A stretch of 40,211 nucleotides of DNA from positions 1 through 40,211 of the forward strand of contig JAQGOG010000106.1 in the NCBI GenBank assembly GCA_028293765.1, read 5' to 3'. The stretch's first letter is position 1. Each line of letters starts with the position of its first letter. This DNA is from Gammaproteobacteria bacterium (GTDB lineage Bacteria > Pseudomonadota > Gammaproteobacteria > Steroidobacterales > Steroidobacteraceae). Shown in pieces: positions 7,353 to 15,339 of this stretch. The position numbers were made by a program, and so were the translations under genes. The notes below the pieces were generated by a model. That model saw only the letters and a list, made by a program, of their open reading frames with translations. It had not been told where the DNA came from and did not search any database.

Positions 7353-8660
7353 ATGGCGCGTCACTTCCTCGGCCTGTATCTGCTCATCGTGCTCACCCTG
7401 GCCGTCGTCAGCTGGGGGCAGGACCGGGTGCTGCAGGCGTACAGCAATCCTGACACCCGGGACGACAAGCCCATGGCCGTTGCCCTGTTCGCGCTCGCCA
7501 ATCAGTTGCATGAAGTACCGACCGGGCGATGGAAGGATTTCGTTGCGGCAGTCGCCGGCAAGACCGGCGTCGATATGGAGCTGTTCGCTACCAGGGATAT
7601 CGCCGGCCGCGAGACCCTGACGAAACTGGGGCGCGGCGAAGTCGCTTATATGCAGGCCTCCGCCGGCGATTCATGGGCCTTGCAACGGCTCAACGACGAC
7701 TATGTGCTGGCCGTGAAAGCCTTCGAGCCGGCCGCCCAGCGAGGCTTGCTGGAGTGGTCCCTCACGATGCTCTTTTATGCGGCCATCGCCCTCGTGCTGA
7801 TGATCTGGATCTGGCCGCTGACGCGCGACTTGCGGGCGCTGGAAAGGGCGGCGGCGCTGTTTGGCAACCGGAACTGGTCGTTCGACGCCCCGATCGGGCC
7901 CCACTCCCAGATCTATCCGCTCGCCCGGACTTTTCGCCGGATGGCGGCGCGGATCGATGGCCTGATTGCCTCCCACAAGGACATGTCCAACGCGGTTTCC
8001 CACGAGATCAGGACGCCGCTGTCACGCATGCAATTCGAAATCGAGCTGGCGCAGCAGGCGGCGACCGTGTCTGACGTGAGGCATTCGTTGAGCCACATCA
8101 AGGCGGACATCGCTGCGATCGACGAGCTGGTGAAGGCGACCCTGGGCTACGCGATTCTCGAACGCGCCGACGTGGCGTTGAATATCGCGGCACACAATTT
8201 CACGACGCTGATCCCCGCGATTGCAGACGCCGTCAAACGCGATGCGCGGCCGGATATCCTCATCAGCGCTCACGTGCAGAGTGGCGCAGACAACGTGCGC
8301 TGCGACGTGCACCTGTTCGAAACGATGCTCAAGAACCTGCTGTACAACGCCACTCGGTATGCCCGCCAGGAGATCCGCGTTACGTTCGAGACACACGCCG
8401 GGATGAATCGGCTGCTCGTCGACGACGATGGACCGGGGATACCCGAGGAGGATCGGCAACGGGTGTTCGAGTCATTCGTCCAGTTGGACCGGACGGCTGG
8501 CCGGAAGACCGGATTCGGGCTGGGACTGGCGATCGTCAAGCGAGCAATCGAGTGGCACGGCGGTGAAGTCACCGCTTCACAAGCGCCGCTCGGCGGCGCA
8601 CGATTTAGCGCCACTTGGCCTGCGGAGCCCTACGAGGGCCGCAGTGGCATCTCGGGATGA
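7353..8660 (+). CDS. Membrane sensor histidine kinase (RstB-like)
   Basis: A 435-residue inner-membrane kinase. Transmembrane segments lie at about residues 5-23 and 135-156, enclosing a periplasmic domain of about 110 residues. A HAMP-like region follows (157-210). The phosphoacceptor is H217 in NAVSHEIRTPLSRM. The ATPase domain shows the N-box asparagine N332 in KNLLYNATRYA, G1 box DDDGPGIP (357-364), the F-box region VFESFVQLDR and G2 box GFGLGLAI (387-394). All catalytic motifs are intact, so it should be active on the regulator encoded just upstream. Being the last gene of the MipA-DUF3019 operon suggests that it senses an envelope condition involving those proteins. Confidence 0.93.
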   Translation: MARHFLGLYLLIVLTLAVVSWGQDRVLQAYSNPDTRDDKPMAVALFALANQLHEVPTGRWKDFVAAVAGKTGVDMELFATRDIAGRETLTKLGRGEVAYMQASAGDSWALQRLNDDYVLAVKAFEPAAQRGLLEWSLTMLFYAAIALVLMIWIWPLTRDLRALERAAALFGNRNWSFDAPIGPHSQIYPLARTFRRMAARIDGLIASHKDMSNAVSHEIRTPLSRMQFEIELAQQAATVSDVRHSLSHIKADIAAIDELVKATLGYAILERADVALNIAAHNFTTLIPAIADAVKRDARPDILISAHVQSGADNVRCDVHLFETMLKNLLYNATRYARQEIRVTFETHAGMNRLLVDDDGPGIPEEDRQRVFESFVQLDRTAGRKTGFGLGLAIVKRAIEWHGGEVTASQAPLGGARFSATWPAEPYEGRSGISG

Positions 8661-8683
8661 TCGACGCGAGCGTTTGGCGTCGA
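8661..8683. terminator. Weak hairpin between convergent genes
   Basis: TCGACGC and GCGTCGA (8661-8667, 8677-8683) form a 7-bp stem with a 9-base loop, exactly between the stop codons of the kinase and polB. There is no T tract on either side, so a terminator role is only a possibility. Confidence 0.25.
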
Positions 8684-8699
8684 GCGTGGCAGCAGCCGG

Positions 8700-11081
8700 T
8701 CACTCCAACTGCGCGTAAAGATCGATCTGGCGGCTGTCGCCGATCACACGCTCGAAATCGAGCCCCAAGGTGCTCAACACGGGCTCGGCGACCGGTTGCA
8801 CTTGCTTCACGATGTAGTGCTCGCGATCGAGCGGATGTTGCACGTTGTCCAGCGGCTCCGCGCCGCCTGTAGTGATGACGTACTTGATCATGCGTTCGGG
8901 GGGCTGCGTCGACTTGCGAGCCGCGACGACGTGGGGTGGCGTCGTCGCGGTGTAATCGTCGGCGGATTTTCGCAGATTCTTGCTGTAGACGAGCGCATCG
9001 TCCAGGGCGCCGCTCCTGACTTTCTTCACCACATCGGCAAGGTACGCATCGACACGTTGACCGGTGAAGAGCCGTTGATAGAGCTCGCGCTGAACCTGCT
9101 TGGCGAGCTCGGTCCAGTCCCGGCGCACGACCTCCATACCGATGAACTCGACGTTATTGTCGCCTCCCTCCCCGTGGACGAGGCCTGCATAGCGCTTACT
9201 CGCCCCGCGGGTACTGTGGCGTGCGCGCGGTAGGAACAGTTTCAGATACAGCTTTTCGAACTCGAGCTCCATGCGGCTCGTGACACGCCAGCGCTCGTCG
9301 ATATAGCGGACGAGCTCAGTATTCAGCGCAAGAGTGAGCTGCCGCGCTCGTTCGCATGCCTCGCCGGGGTCGGCGGTGCGCGAGTGAACGAACAGGCTGT
9401 CGGTATCTCCGTAGAGGACCTCGAAGCCGGCCGCTTCGAACCAGCGCTTCGACCACAACAGCAGCTCGCGCCCGGTACCGGTGATCGAGTTGGCGAGCGC
9501 CGGGTTGAAGAAGCGGCAGGCCGGTGTACCCAGCACGCCGTAAAACGAGTTCATCAGAATCTTGATGGCATTGGAGGCGACATCGTCGCCGGCTTTCCTG
9601 GCGGCCGCGCGTCGGGGAAAGAGCTCATCGAGCATCCGGGGCAGGATCGCGGGCGCGCGCCGGAACGCGCCGCCCGGGACGTGGATGAGATCCGCGGGGC
9701 GGCCATCCGCCTCAGGATGGCCGCCCCGCGGATCTTCCAAATAGGACAGCGGATCGATATTGAAGGTGCGGATGATGCTCGGATACAGGCTCTTGAAATC
9801 GAACACCCACACATTGTCGTGCAGCCCCGTCTTAGGTTCCAGCACATGGCCGCCCTGTTGGGCGGCATAGACGCGTGAGTCGTCCACGCGCACTGTGGGT
9901 GCGACGACTCCCTGGCGTTCCAGCTCGGTCAGATAAAGAAAGTCGAACGATGCGATGCTGGCCGCCACGCGATCGGGCGTCATGCCGGCCAGTTGGCTGC
10001 GAGCAAAGGCGAGCTGCACGAGGTTGAGCCGCTGCAGAATCTGGAATGCGAGCCGCGCGTCGGTACGCGCATAGAGCGCGAAAGCGGGCAGATCATGCTG
10101 ATAGTTGTGCATGATCTCTGCAATCCGGTCGCGCACGTCGCCGGCGACGGCTTTACCCTCCCCGAGCACCTTGCGTGCCACCGCATCGAGCGAATAGTCG
10201 TCCATACGAACGAACGCGCCGCGGAGGAGGTCGATGCCATCGAGCACCAAGCGGCCAGGAATGGCGGCCTGCCCACTGCCGAAATAACCTTCGGCTTTAC
10301 GCAAGCGCATCGCTCCCGGATCGCGGCCGAGCCGTAAGGGATGGCGCAGGCGCGCGGCAATGCGTTGGAGGACGGTTAAATCGAAGTCGATGACATTCCA
10401 GCCCGTCAGGACGTCGGGATCGAACTCCGCGACGCGAGCACAGAATGCCTCCAACACCGCAAACTCGCTCGCACAGCGAGTGGCCCGCTCCGGCATGGCT
10501 CGATCGTTGCCGTCAACGATCAAAACTTCATCCATGCCGGGCGCATACAGCGAAATAGCCAGCAGCCGCTCGCCTTGAGCGTCGGTTTCGATGTCGAACG
10601 ACAACACCTGCGGTTCGACCTTCACCTCGGCGGGCCGTAACGCTGGATCGTCGAACACCCACGTAACACCGGCCCCCGGCTTGGCCGCGCCTTCGATTTC
10701 GCACCCGCCCTTGATGCCGCGCTCGATCAAATAGCGCGTGGCGAAGCGCACGTCGGCCTCGAACGTATCGACGCCAGCCGCGTGGAGTCGATCTCGCAAC
10801 ACAGGCACATCGGTCGGCGTCTCCAACTCGATGCGGCATGCCGCCTCACCGTTGAACGCGCGTTTGTCAGCCGGTCTCACGTCAGGAGCGCCGAGCGAAC
10901 GAGCACGCTCCGCAGCGGCAGCGCGGATGTAGAAATGCGGCCGTTGCCGGCCATCGCGCACGAGGAAAGTGCCGCCATCCTCCAGCCGCCCATAGAGATG
11001 CACGACGGGAATGCGCCGCCCGTTCGACTCGGAAACGACGCGATAGCTGGCTTGCAGGATGAAACCGCGGGCTTTCGTCAT
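8700..11081 (-). CDS. polB: DNA polymerase II (family B)
   Basis: A 793-residue family B DNA polymerase, close to the length of E. coli Pol II (783). The 3'-5' exonuclease motifs are present: Exo I FDIETDAQGE (D163, E165), Exo II GWNVIDFDL (228-236), and Exo III YARTD (337-341). Polymerase motif A is DFKSLYPSIIRTFNIDP starting at D428, motif B is KILMNSFYGVLG (507-518), and motif C is YGDTDS (557-562). All catalytic acids are intact. Pol II acts in replication restart and translesion synthesis and in E. coli belongs to the SOS response; I saw no clear LexA box upstream of the start. ATG 11081 is used because family homology begins there; a further 22 codons upstream are open but unlike the family. 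It converges with the kinase operon. Confidence 0.96.
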   Translation of the reverse strand: MTKARGFILQASYRVVSESNGRRIPVVHLYGRLEDGGTFLVRDGRQRPHFYIRAAAAERARSLGAPDVRPADKRAFNGEAACRIELETPTDVPVLRDRLHAAGVDTFEADVRFATRYLIERGIKGGCEIEGAAKPGAGVTWVFDDPALRPAEVKVEPQVLSFDIETDAQGERLLAISLYAPGMDEVLIVDGNDRAMPERATRCASEFAVLEAFCARVAEFDPDVLTGWNVIDFDLTVLQRIAARLRHPLRLGRDPGAMRLRKAEGYFGSGQAAIPGRLVLDGIDLLRGAFVRMDDYSLDAVARKVLGEGKAVAGDVRDRIAEIMHNYQHDLPAFALYARTDARLAFQILQRLNLVQLAFARSQLAGMTPDRVAASIASFDFLYLTELERQGVVAPTVRVDDSRVYAAQQGGHVLEPKTGLHDNVWVFDFKSLYPSIIRTFNIDPLSYLEDPRGGHPEADGRPADLIHVPGGAFRRAPAILPRMLDELFPRRAAARKAGDDVASNAIKILMNSFYGVLGTPACRFFNPALANSITGTGRELLLWSKRWFEAAGFEVLYGDTDSLFVHSRTADPGEACERARQLTLALNTELVRYIDERWRVTSRMELEFEKLYLKLFLPRARHSTRGASKRYAGLVHGEGGDNNVEFIGMEVVRRDWTELAKQVQRELYQRLFTGQRVDAYLADVVKKVRSGALDDALVYSKNLRKSADDYTATTPPHVVAARKSTQPPERMIKYVITTGGAEPLDNVQHPLDREHYIVKQVQPVAEPVLSTLGLDFERVIGDSRQIDLYAQLE

Positions 11082-11260
11082 GCGCGCATTCTGTGCCAAG
11101 ACACTCAAACGCGCGACCGGAGAGCCGGGCAAGCTACGCCAAGTCAAAGTTCCTACCGCTCAGTTACGATCGAATTGCGAAAATCCAATGTACTTCCACG
11201 GGGCGTAGCGCGTGGACGAACGCGGCGCCTTGCCCCCATCGGGTGCGGTGGAGGCGAACG

Positions 11261-11302
11261 CGTGGAGCTCTCAGTACGCAGCGTGGAGCTCTCAGTACGC
11301 AG
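11261..11302. repeat. Two tandem copies of a 21-bp unit
   Basis: CGTGGAGCTCTCAGTACGCAG at 11261-11281 is repeated without a change at 11282-11302. It lies in the 238-base gap between polB and the DUF302 gene, 18 bases from the DUF302 stop codon. Confidence 0.9.
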
Positions 11303-11319
11303 TGATTGACGAGACCGGA

Positions 11320-11724
11320 TCAAATCGCTCCGGCGGCCCTGCTTGTGATCGTATGGAGCAGGCGTGCCAGAGTGGTCACTGACGTAGCGGTTTCGGCCGG
11401 GAGTCCGTATCGCTTGGCGAGGGAGCTCGGGTCAACGTAGGAGAGCCAGGTCTTGCCAGAAGTGTCCTGCCAGACCAGGACCTTGAGAGGCAGGTCGATG
11501 CCGATGAGCTGGTTCGACTGCATGAGCGGCGTGCCGCCCCGGGCGTTGCCGAAGATCAGCACGGCCGTTGGCAGGAGCGTCAACCCCACAGCCGCGGCAC
11601 CTGCGGCGTGATCGATTCGCGCAAAGACGGTCATGCCTTTGGACTTGAGGTCCGCTTCGAGCCGATCGAGGGTTTCCTTCGGGCCGAAGTGGCTTTCAAC
11701 AGCCGTGAATCCTTCAGGCACCAT
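11320..11724 (-). CDS. DUF302 domain protein
   Basis: A 134-residue soluble protein composed of a single DUF302 domain. Characteristic stretches are the opening helix KETLDRLEADLKSKGMTVFA (19 to 38), the segment LIFGNARGGTPLMQ, then LPLKVLVWQDTSGKTWLSYV. These match the family in which a beta-alpha-beta unit stores or binds an unknown ligand. No signal peptide is visible from this start. I placed the start at ATG 11724 because GGGAG sits seven bases upstream; ATG 11739 is an in-frame alternative adding five residues. It is divergent from the cyclic-nucleotide/reductase fusion, sharing a 361-base control region, and DUF302 genes commonly accompany redox or stress genes. Biochemical function is unknown. 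Confidence 0.85.
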   Translation of the reverse strand: MVPEGFTAVESHFGPKETLDRLEADLKSKGMTVFARIDHAAGAAAVGLTLLPTAVLIFGNARGGTPLMQSNQLIGIDLPLKVLVWQDTSGKTWLSYVDPSSLAKRYGLPAETATSVTTLARLLHTITSRAAGAI

Positions 11725-12085
11725 GGCGAAGCTCCCCATAAGCACGGAAGTACCTGGGCACAATGTACACCGCCCCGGATCGCGCGTGGGTAGCGCGACG
11801 ACACACTGTCGGGTCTCCCAGAGCAAGGCTCACACTGTTGCCCGTCTAGCTTACGACGCCGGCGAATATTTCTTGTGTAGGACCAATCTGCCTGGATCGT
11901 TCGAGGGCTGCGCAATTACGCGTGCCCCGCGATGGGTTGCGGGAAATGTCTCGTCACTGTGCCACCGTGGCACACACTCGTATCGATTTCTTCCCATCCG
12001 GAGGGTCGCTATTCATCGGAAACCGTTACAGTGGTGCAATTTCCCGCGACGCGATAGCCTTCAGCCAGACACATTAGGAGCCAGG
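11725..12085. other. Divergent control region with a 17-bp palindrome
   Basis: A 361-base gap without a supported gene. The frame of the downstream fusion stays open through it, but the strong ribosome site is at 12076-12080. The palindrome TGTGCCACCGTGGCACA (11958-11974) is its most ordered element and a candidate operator for one or both divergent genes. Confidence 0.5.
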
Positions 12086-13780
12086 GTGACCACAGAGACT
12101 CCGACTTCGGGAGCCGTGCTGGCGAATCTTTACGGCGGCCGTAAAGAACAAACATTCCCGATCCTCACACCGGCCCAGATCGCGCGGCTCGAGCCCCACG
12201 GCACAAAGATTGCCGTGCGCAAAGGAGAGATCCTGGCCGAGCCCGGCGAGCGGCATCGCAAGTTGTTCGTCGTACTTTCCGGCAGTATTGAAATCGTGCG
12301 TCCGAGCATGACGGGCGAGGAGCCCGTTGTCGTGCTCACTGCGGGCGGGTTCACCGGAGAGATGAACACTCTGCGCGGCGTCGGCAGCCTCGTCCGCGCC
12401 CGGGTGCACGAAGATGGGGAGGTCCTTGCGATCCCCGACGATGAGTTGCGCACGGTCGTGCAGACAGACGCGCGGCTGAGCGAGCTCTTCATGCGCGCCT
12501 TCATTCTCCGCCGGGTCGGGCTCGTGGCCGCTCAGAATGGCAATGTCATTTTGATCGGCTCGCGCCATTCCGCCGGCACGCTGCGTCTGCAGCAGTTCCT
12601 CACACGCAACGCCCATCCTTACGTCAATCTCGACATCGATACCGATGCCAGCGTGCAGGCGCTGCTGGATCGTTTCCACATCGGCATCGACGACATTCCC
12701 GTCGTGATGTGCGGTGGCGGCGAGCGCATGGTCAAGAACCCGAGCAATCAGGAACTCGCCGAATGTCTCGGCATGAACCCCCAGCTCGACAGCACGAAGG
12801 TCCGCGACCTCGTCGTCATTGGCGCGGGCCCCGCGGGGCTTGCCGCAGCCGTGTACGCCGCCTCAGAGGGGCTCGATGTGCTCGTGCTCGAGACCAACGG
12901 CCCGGGTGGCCAGGCGGGATCGAGCTCCAAAATCGAGAACTACCTGGGATTTCCGACCGGTATCTCGGGGCAGGCGCTCGCAGGCCGGGCTCTCGTGCAG
13001 GCACAGAAGTTCGGCGCGGAAGTGGCCATCGCGAACAGCGCCGTCCATATGCACTGCAAGCCCAAGCCCTATGAGATCGCACTGTCGGGCGATCACGTCG
13101 TCCGCGGCCGGGCGATTATCATTGCTAGCGGCGCCGAGTACCGGCAGCTGGCGTTGGATAATGTGAACCGCTTCCTGGGGGTGGGAATCTACTACGCCGC
13201 AACGTTTGTCGAAGCGAAGTTGTGCAAGGACGAGGACGTCGTAATCGTCGGGGGCGGCAACTCCGCCGGTCAGGCCGCAGTTTTTCTCGCAAGCAACTGC
13301 CGGCACGTACACGTGCTGGTGCGTTCGCAAGGTCTCGCCGACAGCATGTCACGCTATCTCATTCGTCGCATTGAAGACAGTCCGAACGTCACGGTGCATA
13401 CACGCACCGAAATCATCGGACTCGAGGGCGATTCGCAGTTGGAGCAGGTGATCTGGCGCGGCGCCGCCGACAACCGGACCGAAACGAACGCCATCAGGCA
13501 CATTTTCCTGATGACCGGCGCCGTGCCTAACACGCGCTGGCTGGAGGGATGTGTCGGCCTCGACGAGAAAGGCTTCGTTCGCACGGGAACCGATCTGCAC
13601 AGCGAGGACCTCGCCTGCAGCAATTGGTCCCTCACGCGGCAACCCTATATGTTCGAGACAAACGTCCCGCGCGTCTTCGCCGTCGGCGATGTCCGCAGCG
13701 GGAGCGTGAAGCGGGTGGCCGCGGCGGTGGGTGAAGGCTCAGCCTGCGTCCAGCTGGTGCACCGGGCGCTCGCCGAGTGA
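12086..13780 (+). CDS. Cyclic-nucleotide-binding / thioredoxin-like / thioredoxin-reductase-like fusion
   Basis: A 564-residue, three-part protein. Residues about 20-145 form a cyclic-nucleotide-binding (CAP-like) domain (KGEILAEPGERHRKLFVVLS, then GSIEIV; GGFTGEMNTL). Residues 152-230 resemble a thioredoxin/glutaredoxin fold (NVILIGSRHSAGTLRLQQFL, DDIPVVMCGGGERMVKNPS) without a CxxC. Residues 240-564 form a pyridine nucleotide-disulfide oxidoreductase of thioredoxin-reductase type: FAD motif GAGPAG (246-251), NAD(P)H motif GGGNSAGQAA (389-398) and GDVRSGSVKRVA near the end. At the position of the redox-active CATC the sequence reads YYAATFVEA (369-377), so it cannot reduce thioredoxin by the usual dithiol mechanism. 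The GTG start at 12086 is set by AGGAG five bases upstream. It is a known domain combination but poorly characterised; I infer cAMP- or other ligand-gated flavin oxidoreductase activity. Confidence 0.9.
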   Translation: MTTETPTSGAVLANLYGGRKEQTFPILTPAQIARLEPHGTKIAVRKGEILAEPGERHRKLFVVLSGSIEIVRPSMTGEEPVVVLTAGGFTGEMNTLRGVGSLVRARVHEDGEVLAIPDDELRTVVQTDARLSELFMRAFILRRVGLVAAQNGNVILIGSRHSAGTLRLQQFLTRNAHPYVNLDIDTDASVQALLDRFHIGIDDIPVVMCGGGERMVKNPSNQELAECLGMNPQLDSTKVRDLVVIGAGPAGLAAAVYAASEGLDVLVLETNGPGGQAGSSSKIENYLGFPTGISGQALAGRALVQAQKFGAEVAIANSAVHMHCKPKPYEIALSGDHVVRGRAIIIASGAEYRQLALDNVNRFLGVGIYYAATFVEAKLCKDEDVVIVGGGNSAGQAAVFLASNCRHVHVLVRSQGLADSMSRYLIRRIEDSPNVTVHTRTEIIGLEGDSQLEQVIWRGAADNRTETNAIRHIFLMTGAVPNTRWLEGCVGLDEKGFVRTGTDLHSEDLACSNWSLTRQPYMFETNVPRVFAVGDVRSGSVKRVAAAVGEGSACVQLVHRALAE

Positions 13781-13825
13781 ATCTGACCGAATGGATTTCT
13801 GCCATGCCACGGGAGTTGTCGAGTC

Positions 13826-14371
13826 ATGAATGAACACGCGCCGCAGCTCACCGCTCCCATAGACACCATCGATCACGTGCTGGGCCCGCGAGGGGCCGCG
13901 GTGACGGTGGTGGAATACGCGGACTTCGAGTGCCCGAACTGCAAGCAGGCTGCACCTGCGGTCAAGTTGCTGCTCGAGCGGTTCGAGGACCGGGTACGGT
14001 ACGCGTACCGGCACTTTCCGCTGGACGAGGTACATCCGCACGCGCTGCTGGCCGCGCAAGCCTCGGAAGCCGCCGGCGCGCAGGGCAGGTTCTGGGAGAT
14101 GCACGATCTGCTGTTCGAAAATCAGACGCATCTGAAAGCGAACCACCTGCACAGCTACGCCGAAAGGCTGGAGTTGGACATGGCGCGCTACACGGCCGAG
14201 ATGGATGACACCATCTATCTCCAACGTATCAGGGAACACGTGGAAAGCGGCCGGAACAGCGGCGTGCACGCCACGCCGACATTTTTCGTCAATGGAAGAA
14301 TCCAGGACGTGTCGTTCGGACTGCGGGCACTGTTCGATGCCGTCGAAGCGGTGTTGAACCGCCAACGCTGA
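13826..14371 (+). CDS. Cytosolic DsbA-like / thioredoxin-fold oxidoreductase
   Basis: A 181-residue protein of the DsbA-like thioredoxin_4 group. The active site is C36-P-N-C39 in EYADFECPNCKQ, the insertion contains HFPLDEVHPHALLAAQASEA, and the cis-proline loop is HATPTFFVNGR near residue 150. There is no signal peptide: the protein begins MNEHAPQLTAPIDTID, so it should act in the cytosol, unlike DsbA. It follows the reductase fusion by 45 bases on the same strand and may be translated from the same message. The pairing suggests that it supplies the dithiol centre missing from the fusion, which is an inference. DsbA-family disulfide or 2-hydroxychromene-isomerase-like roles remain alternatives. 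Confidence 0.88.
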   Translation: MNEHAPQLTAPIDTIDHVLGPRGAAVTVVEYADFECPNCKQAAPAVKLLLERFEDRVRYAYRHFPLDEVHPHALLAAQASEAAGAQGRFWEMHDLLFENQTHLKANHLHSYAERLELDMARYTAEMDDTIYLQRIREHVESGRNSGVHATPTFFVNGRIQDVSFGLRALFDAVEAVLNRQR

Positions 14372-14501
14372 CGCGCAAGGCTCGCGGAGGTTCTCGTCGG
14401 CATCATGATGTCGACGCGTGCCGCGCGCTCGTGGCGGGTACGCGATCCTCCCAGCCACAACCGACTCGCCCCGATCCAGGCGTGATCCAGCGATCGCCCT
14501 C

Positions 14502-14529
14502 TTGACTTCTCTGTGTGCGGCATTACACT
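14502..14529 (+). promoter_or_regulatory. Sigma-70 promoter of the ArsR operon (leaderless)
   Basis: The -35 TTGACT (14502-14507) and -10 TACACT (14524-14529) are separated by 16 bases. Transcription would begin at about 14536-14537, which is the first base of the ATG, so the message is probably leaderless. Confidence 0.6.
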
Positions 14530-14544
14530 TTACCATATGGTAAA
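14529..14544. promoter_or_regulatory. 16-bp perfect palindrome, probable ArsR autorepressor operator
   Basis: TTTACCATATGGTAAA is a perfect inverted repeat whose centre contains the start codon of the ArsR-type gene and which touches the -10 element. Binding by the encoded dimer would block both the promoter and the start site. Confidence 0.6.
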
Positions 14545-14980
14545 GCATTACACGGCGCCTCTGGATGCGACTTTCTTCGCCCTCTCCGACCCGACGCGGC
14601 GTGCTGTGTTGGCGCGGCTGGCCGCCGGCGAGACGACGGTCACCGATCTGGCCGCACCTTTTTCGATGACGCTCGCCGCGCTGACGAAACACCTCACTCT
14701 GCTCGAGCGCGCCAACCTGATCGTGCGCGCGAAGACGGGGCGAACGGTGCAATGCAGGCTCACGGCCTCCCCTCTCAAGGACGCCGCCGATTGGGTGGCG
14801 ACCTATGAGCGCTTCTGGCCGGCGCAGCTCGATGCCCTGGATGCTTATCTGACTAAACAGACCATCGCGGCCAAGGAGCCGGCATGTCCGCAACCCAAGC
14901 CCAAACCCTCCGCTTCACGCGACGCTTCGCGGCGCCGCGTGAACGCGTCTTCCGTGCCTGGACGAACGCGCAAGAACTGA
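14537..14980 (+). CDS. ArsR-family HTH transcriptional regulator
   Basis: A 147-residue winged-helix regulator. The core ALSDPTRRAVLARLAAGETT, the HTH region VTDLAAPFSMTLAALTKHLT and the wing NLIVRAKTGRTVQCRLT are those of the ArsR proteins that accompany SRPBCC/AHSA1 genes. There is no metal-binding CxC in the alpha-3 helix, so it is not a classical arsenic sensor. The start is ATG 14537; there is no ribosome site, which fits a leaderless transcript. Family members normally end soon after LDALDAYL; this one continues about 36 residues (KPKPSASRDASRRRVNASS) through 97 bases that also encode the start of the next gene in another frame. The extension is low complexity and may be a product of a lost stop codon. 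Confidence 0.9.
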   Translation: MVKHYTAPLDATFFALSDPTRRAVLARLAAGETTVTDLAAPFSMTLAALTKHLTLLERANLIVRAKTGRTVQCRLTASPLKDAADWVATYERFWPAQLDALDAYLTKQTIAAKEPACPQPKPKPSASRDASRRRVNASSVPGRTRKN

Positions 14981-15339
14981 AGGAGTGGTGGCGGCCGAAT
15001 GGCTTCACCACGGCATCTGTCGAGATCGACCTTCGCGAAGGCGGCCGCTACTCCATCGCCATGCAACCCCCGCGCGGCGAGGTTCGCTACGTACGCGGCA
15101 CCTACGTCGAGGTGCGACCTCCGGAACGCCTGGTGATGACATGGTCGACGAAAGGATCACCCCGTCACGATGGGCCCGAGTCATTGCTGACCATCGAATT
15201 CATCGCCGACGGCGCCGCGACGGAGGTGATTCTCACGCATGAGCATCTGCCCGGCATTTTCGTCAGCGATCACAGCGCTGGCTGGCGCTCGACGCTCGAT
15301 CATCTTTCCGACTACCTGCAACGGGACCCGCGTCCATGA
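14884..15339 (+). CDS. SRPBCC / AHSA1-like ligand-binding protein
   Basis: A 151-residue START/SRPBCC-fold protein of the activator-of-Hsp90 (AHSA1) type. Typical motifs are FTRRFAAPRERVFRAWTNAQ, ELKEWWRP, the strand segment LREGGRYSIAM, and RGTYVEVRPPERLVMTW, with the final helix GWRSTLDHLSDYL. The fold makes a deep hydrophobic cavity for small lipophilic ligands. It overlaps the ArsR-type regulator by 97 bases and its stop overlaps the next start as ATGA, so the three proteins are translationally linked. In such operons the pair is widely regarded as a small-molecule response unit, with the ligand rarely known. The start ATG 14884 has AAGGAG six bases upstream (gccAAGGAGccggcATG). Confidence 0.92.
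   Translation: MSATQAQTLRFTRRFAAPRERVFRAWTNAQELKEWWRPNGFTTASVEIDLREGGRYSIAMQPPRGEVRYVRGTYVEVRPPERLVMTWSTKGSPRHDGPESLLTIEFIADGAATEVILTHEHLPGIFVSDHSAGWRSTLDHLSDYLQRDPRP

Noticed and set aside
11958-11974. CRP/FNR binding site
   Set aside because: The TGTG/CACA ends recall CRP, but the spacing is one base too long and the core TGA/TCA bases are missing; kept only as a palindrome of unknown binder.
11633-12085. 150-codon N-terminal extension of the CNB/reductase fusion
   Set aside because: It overlaps the DUF302 gene on the other strand, lacks family similarity, and AGGAG followed by GTG at 12086 marks a clear start.
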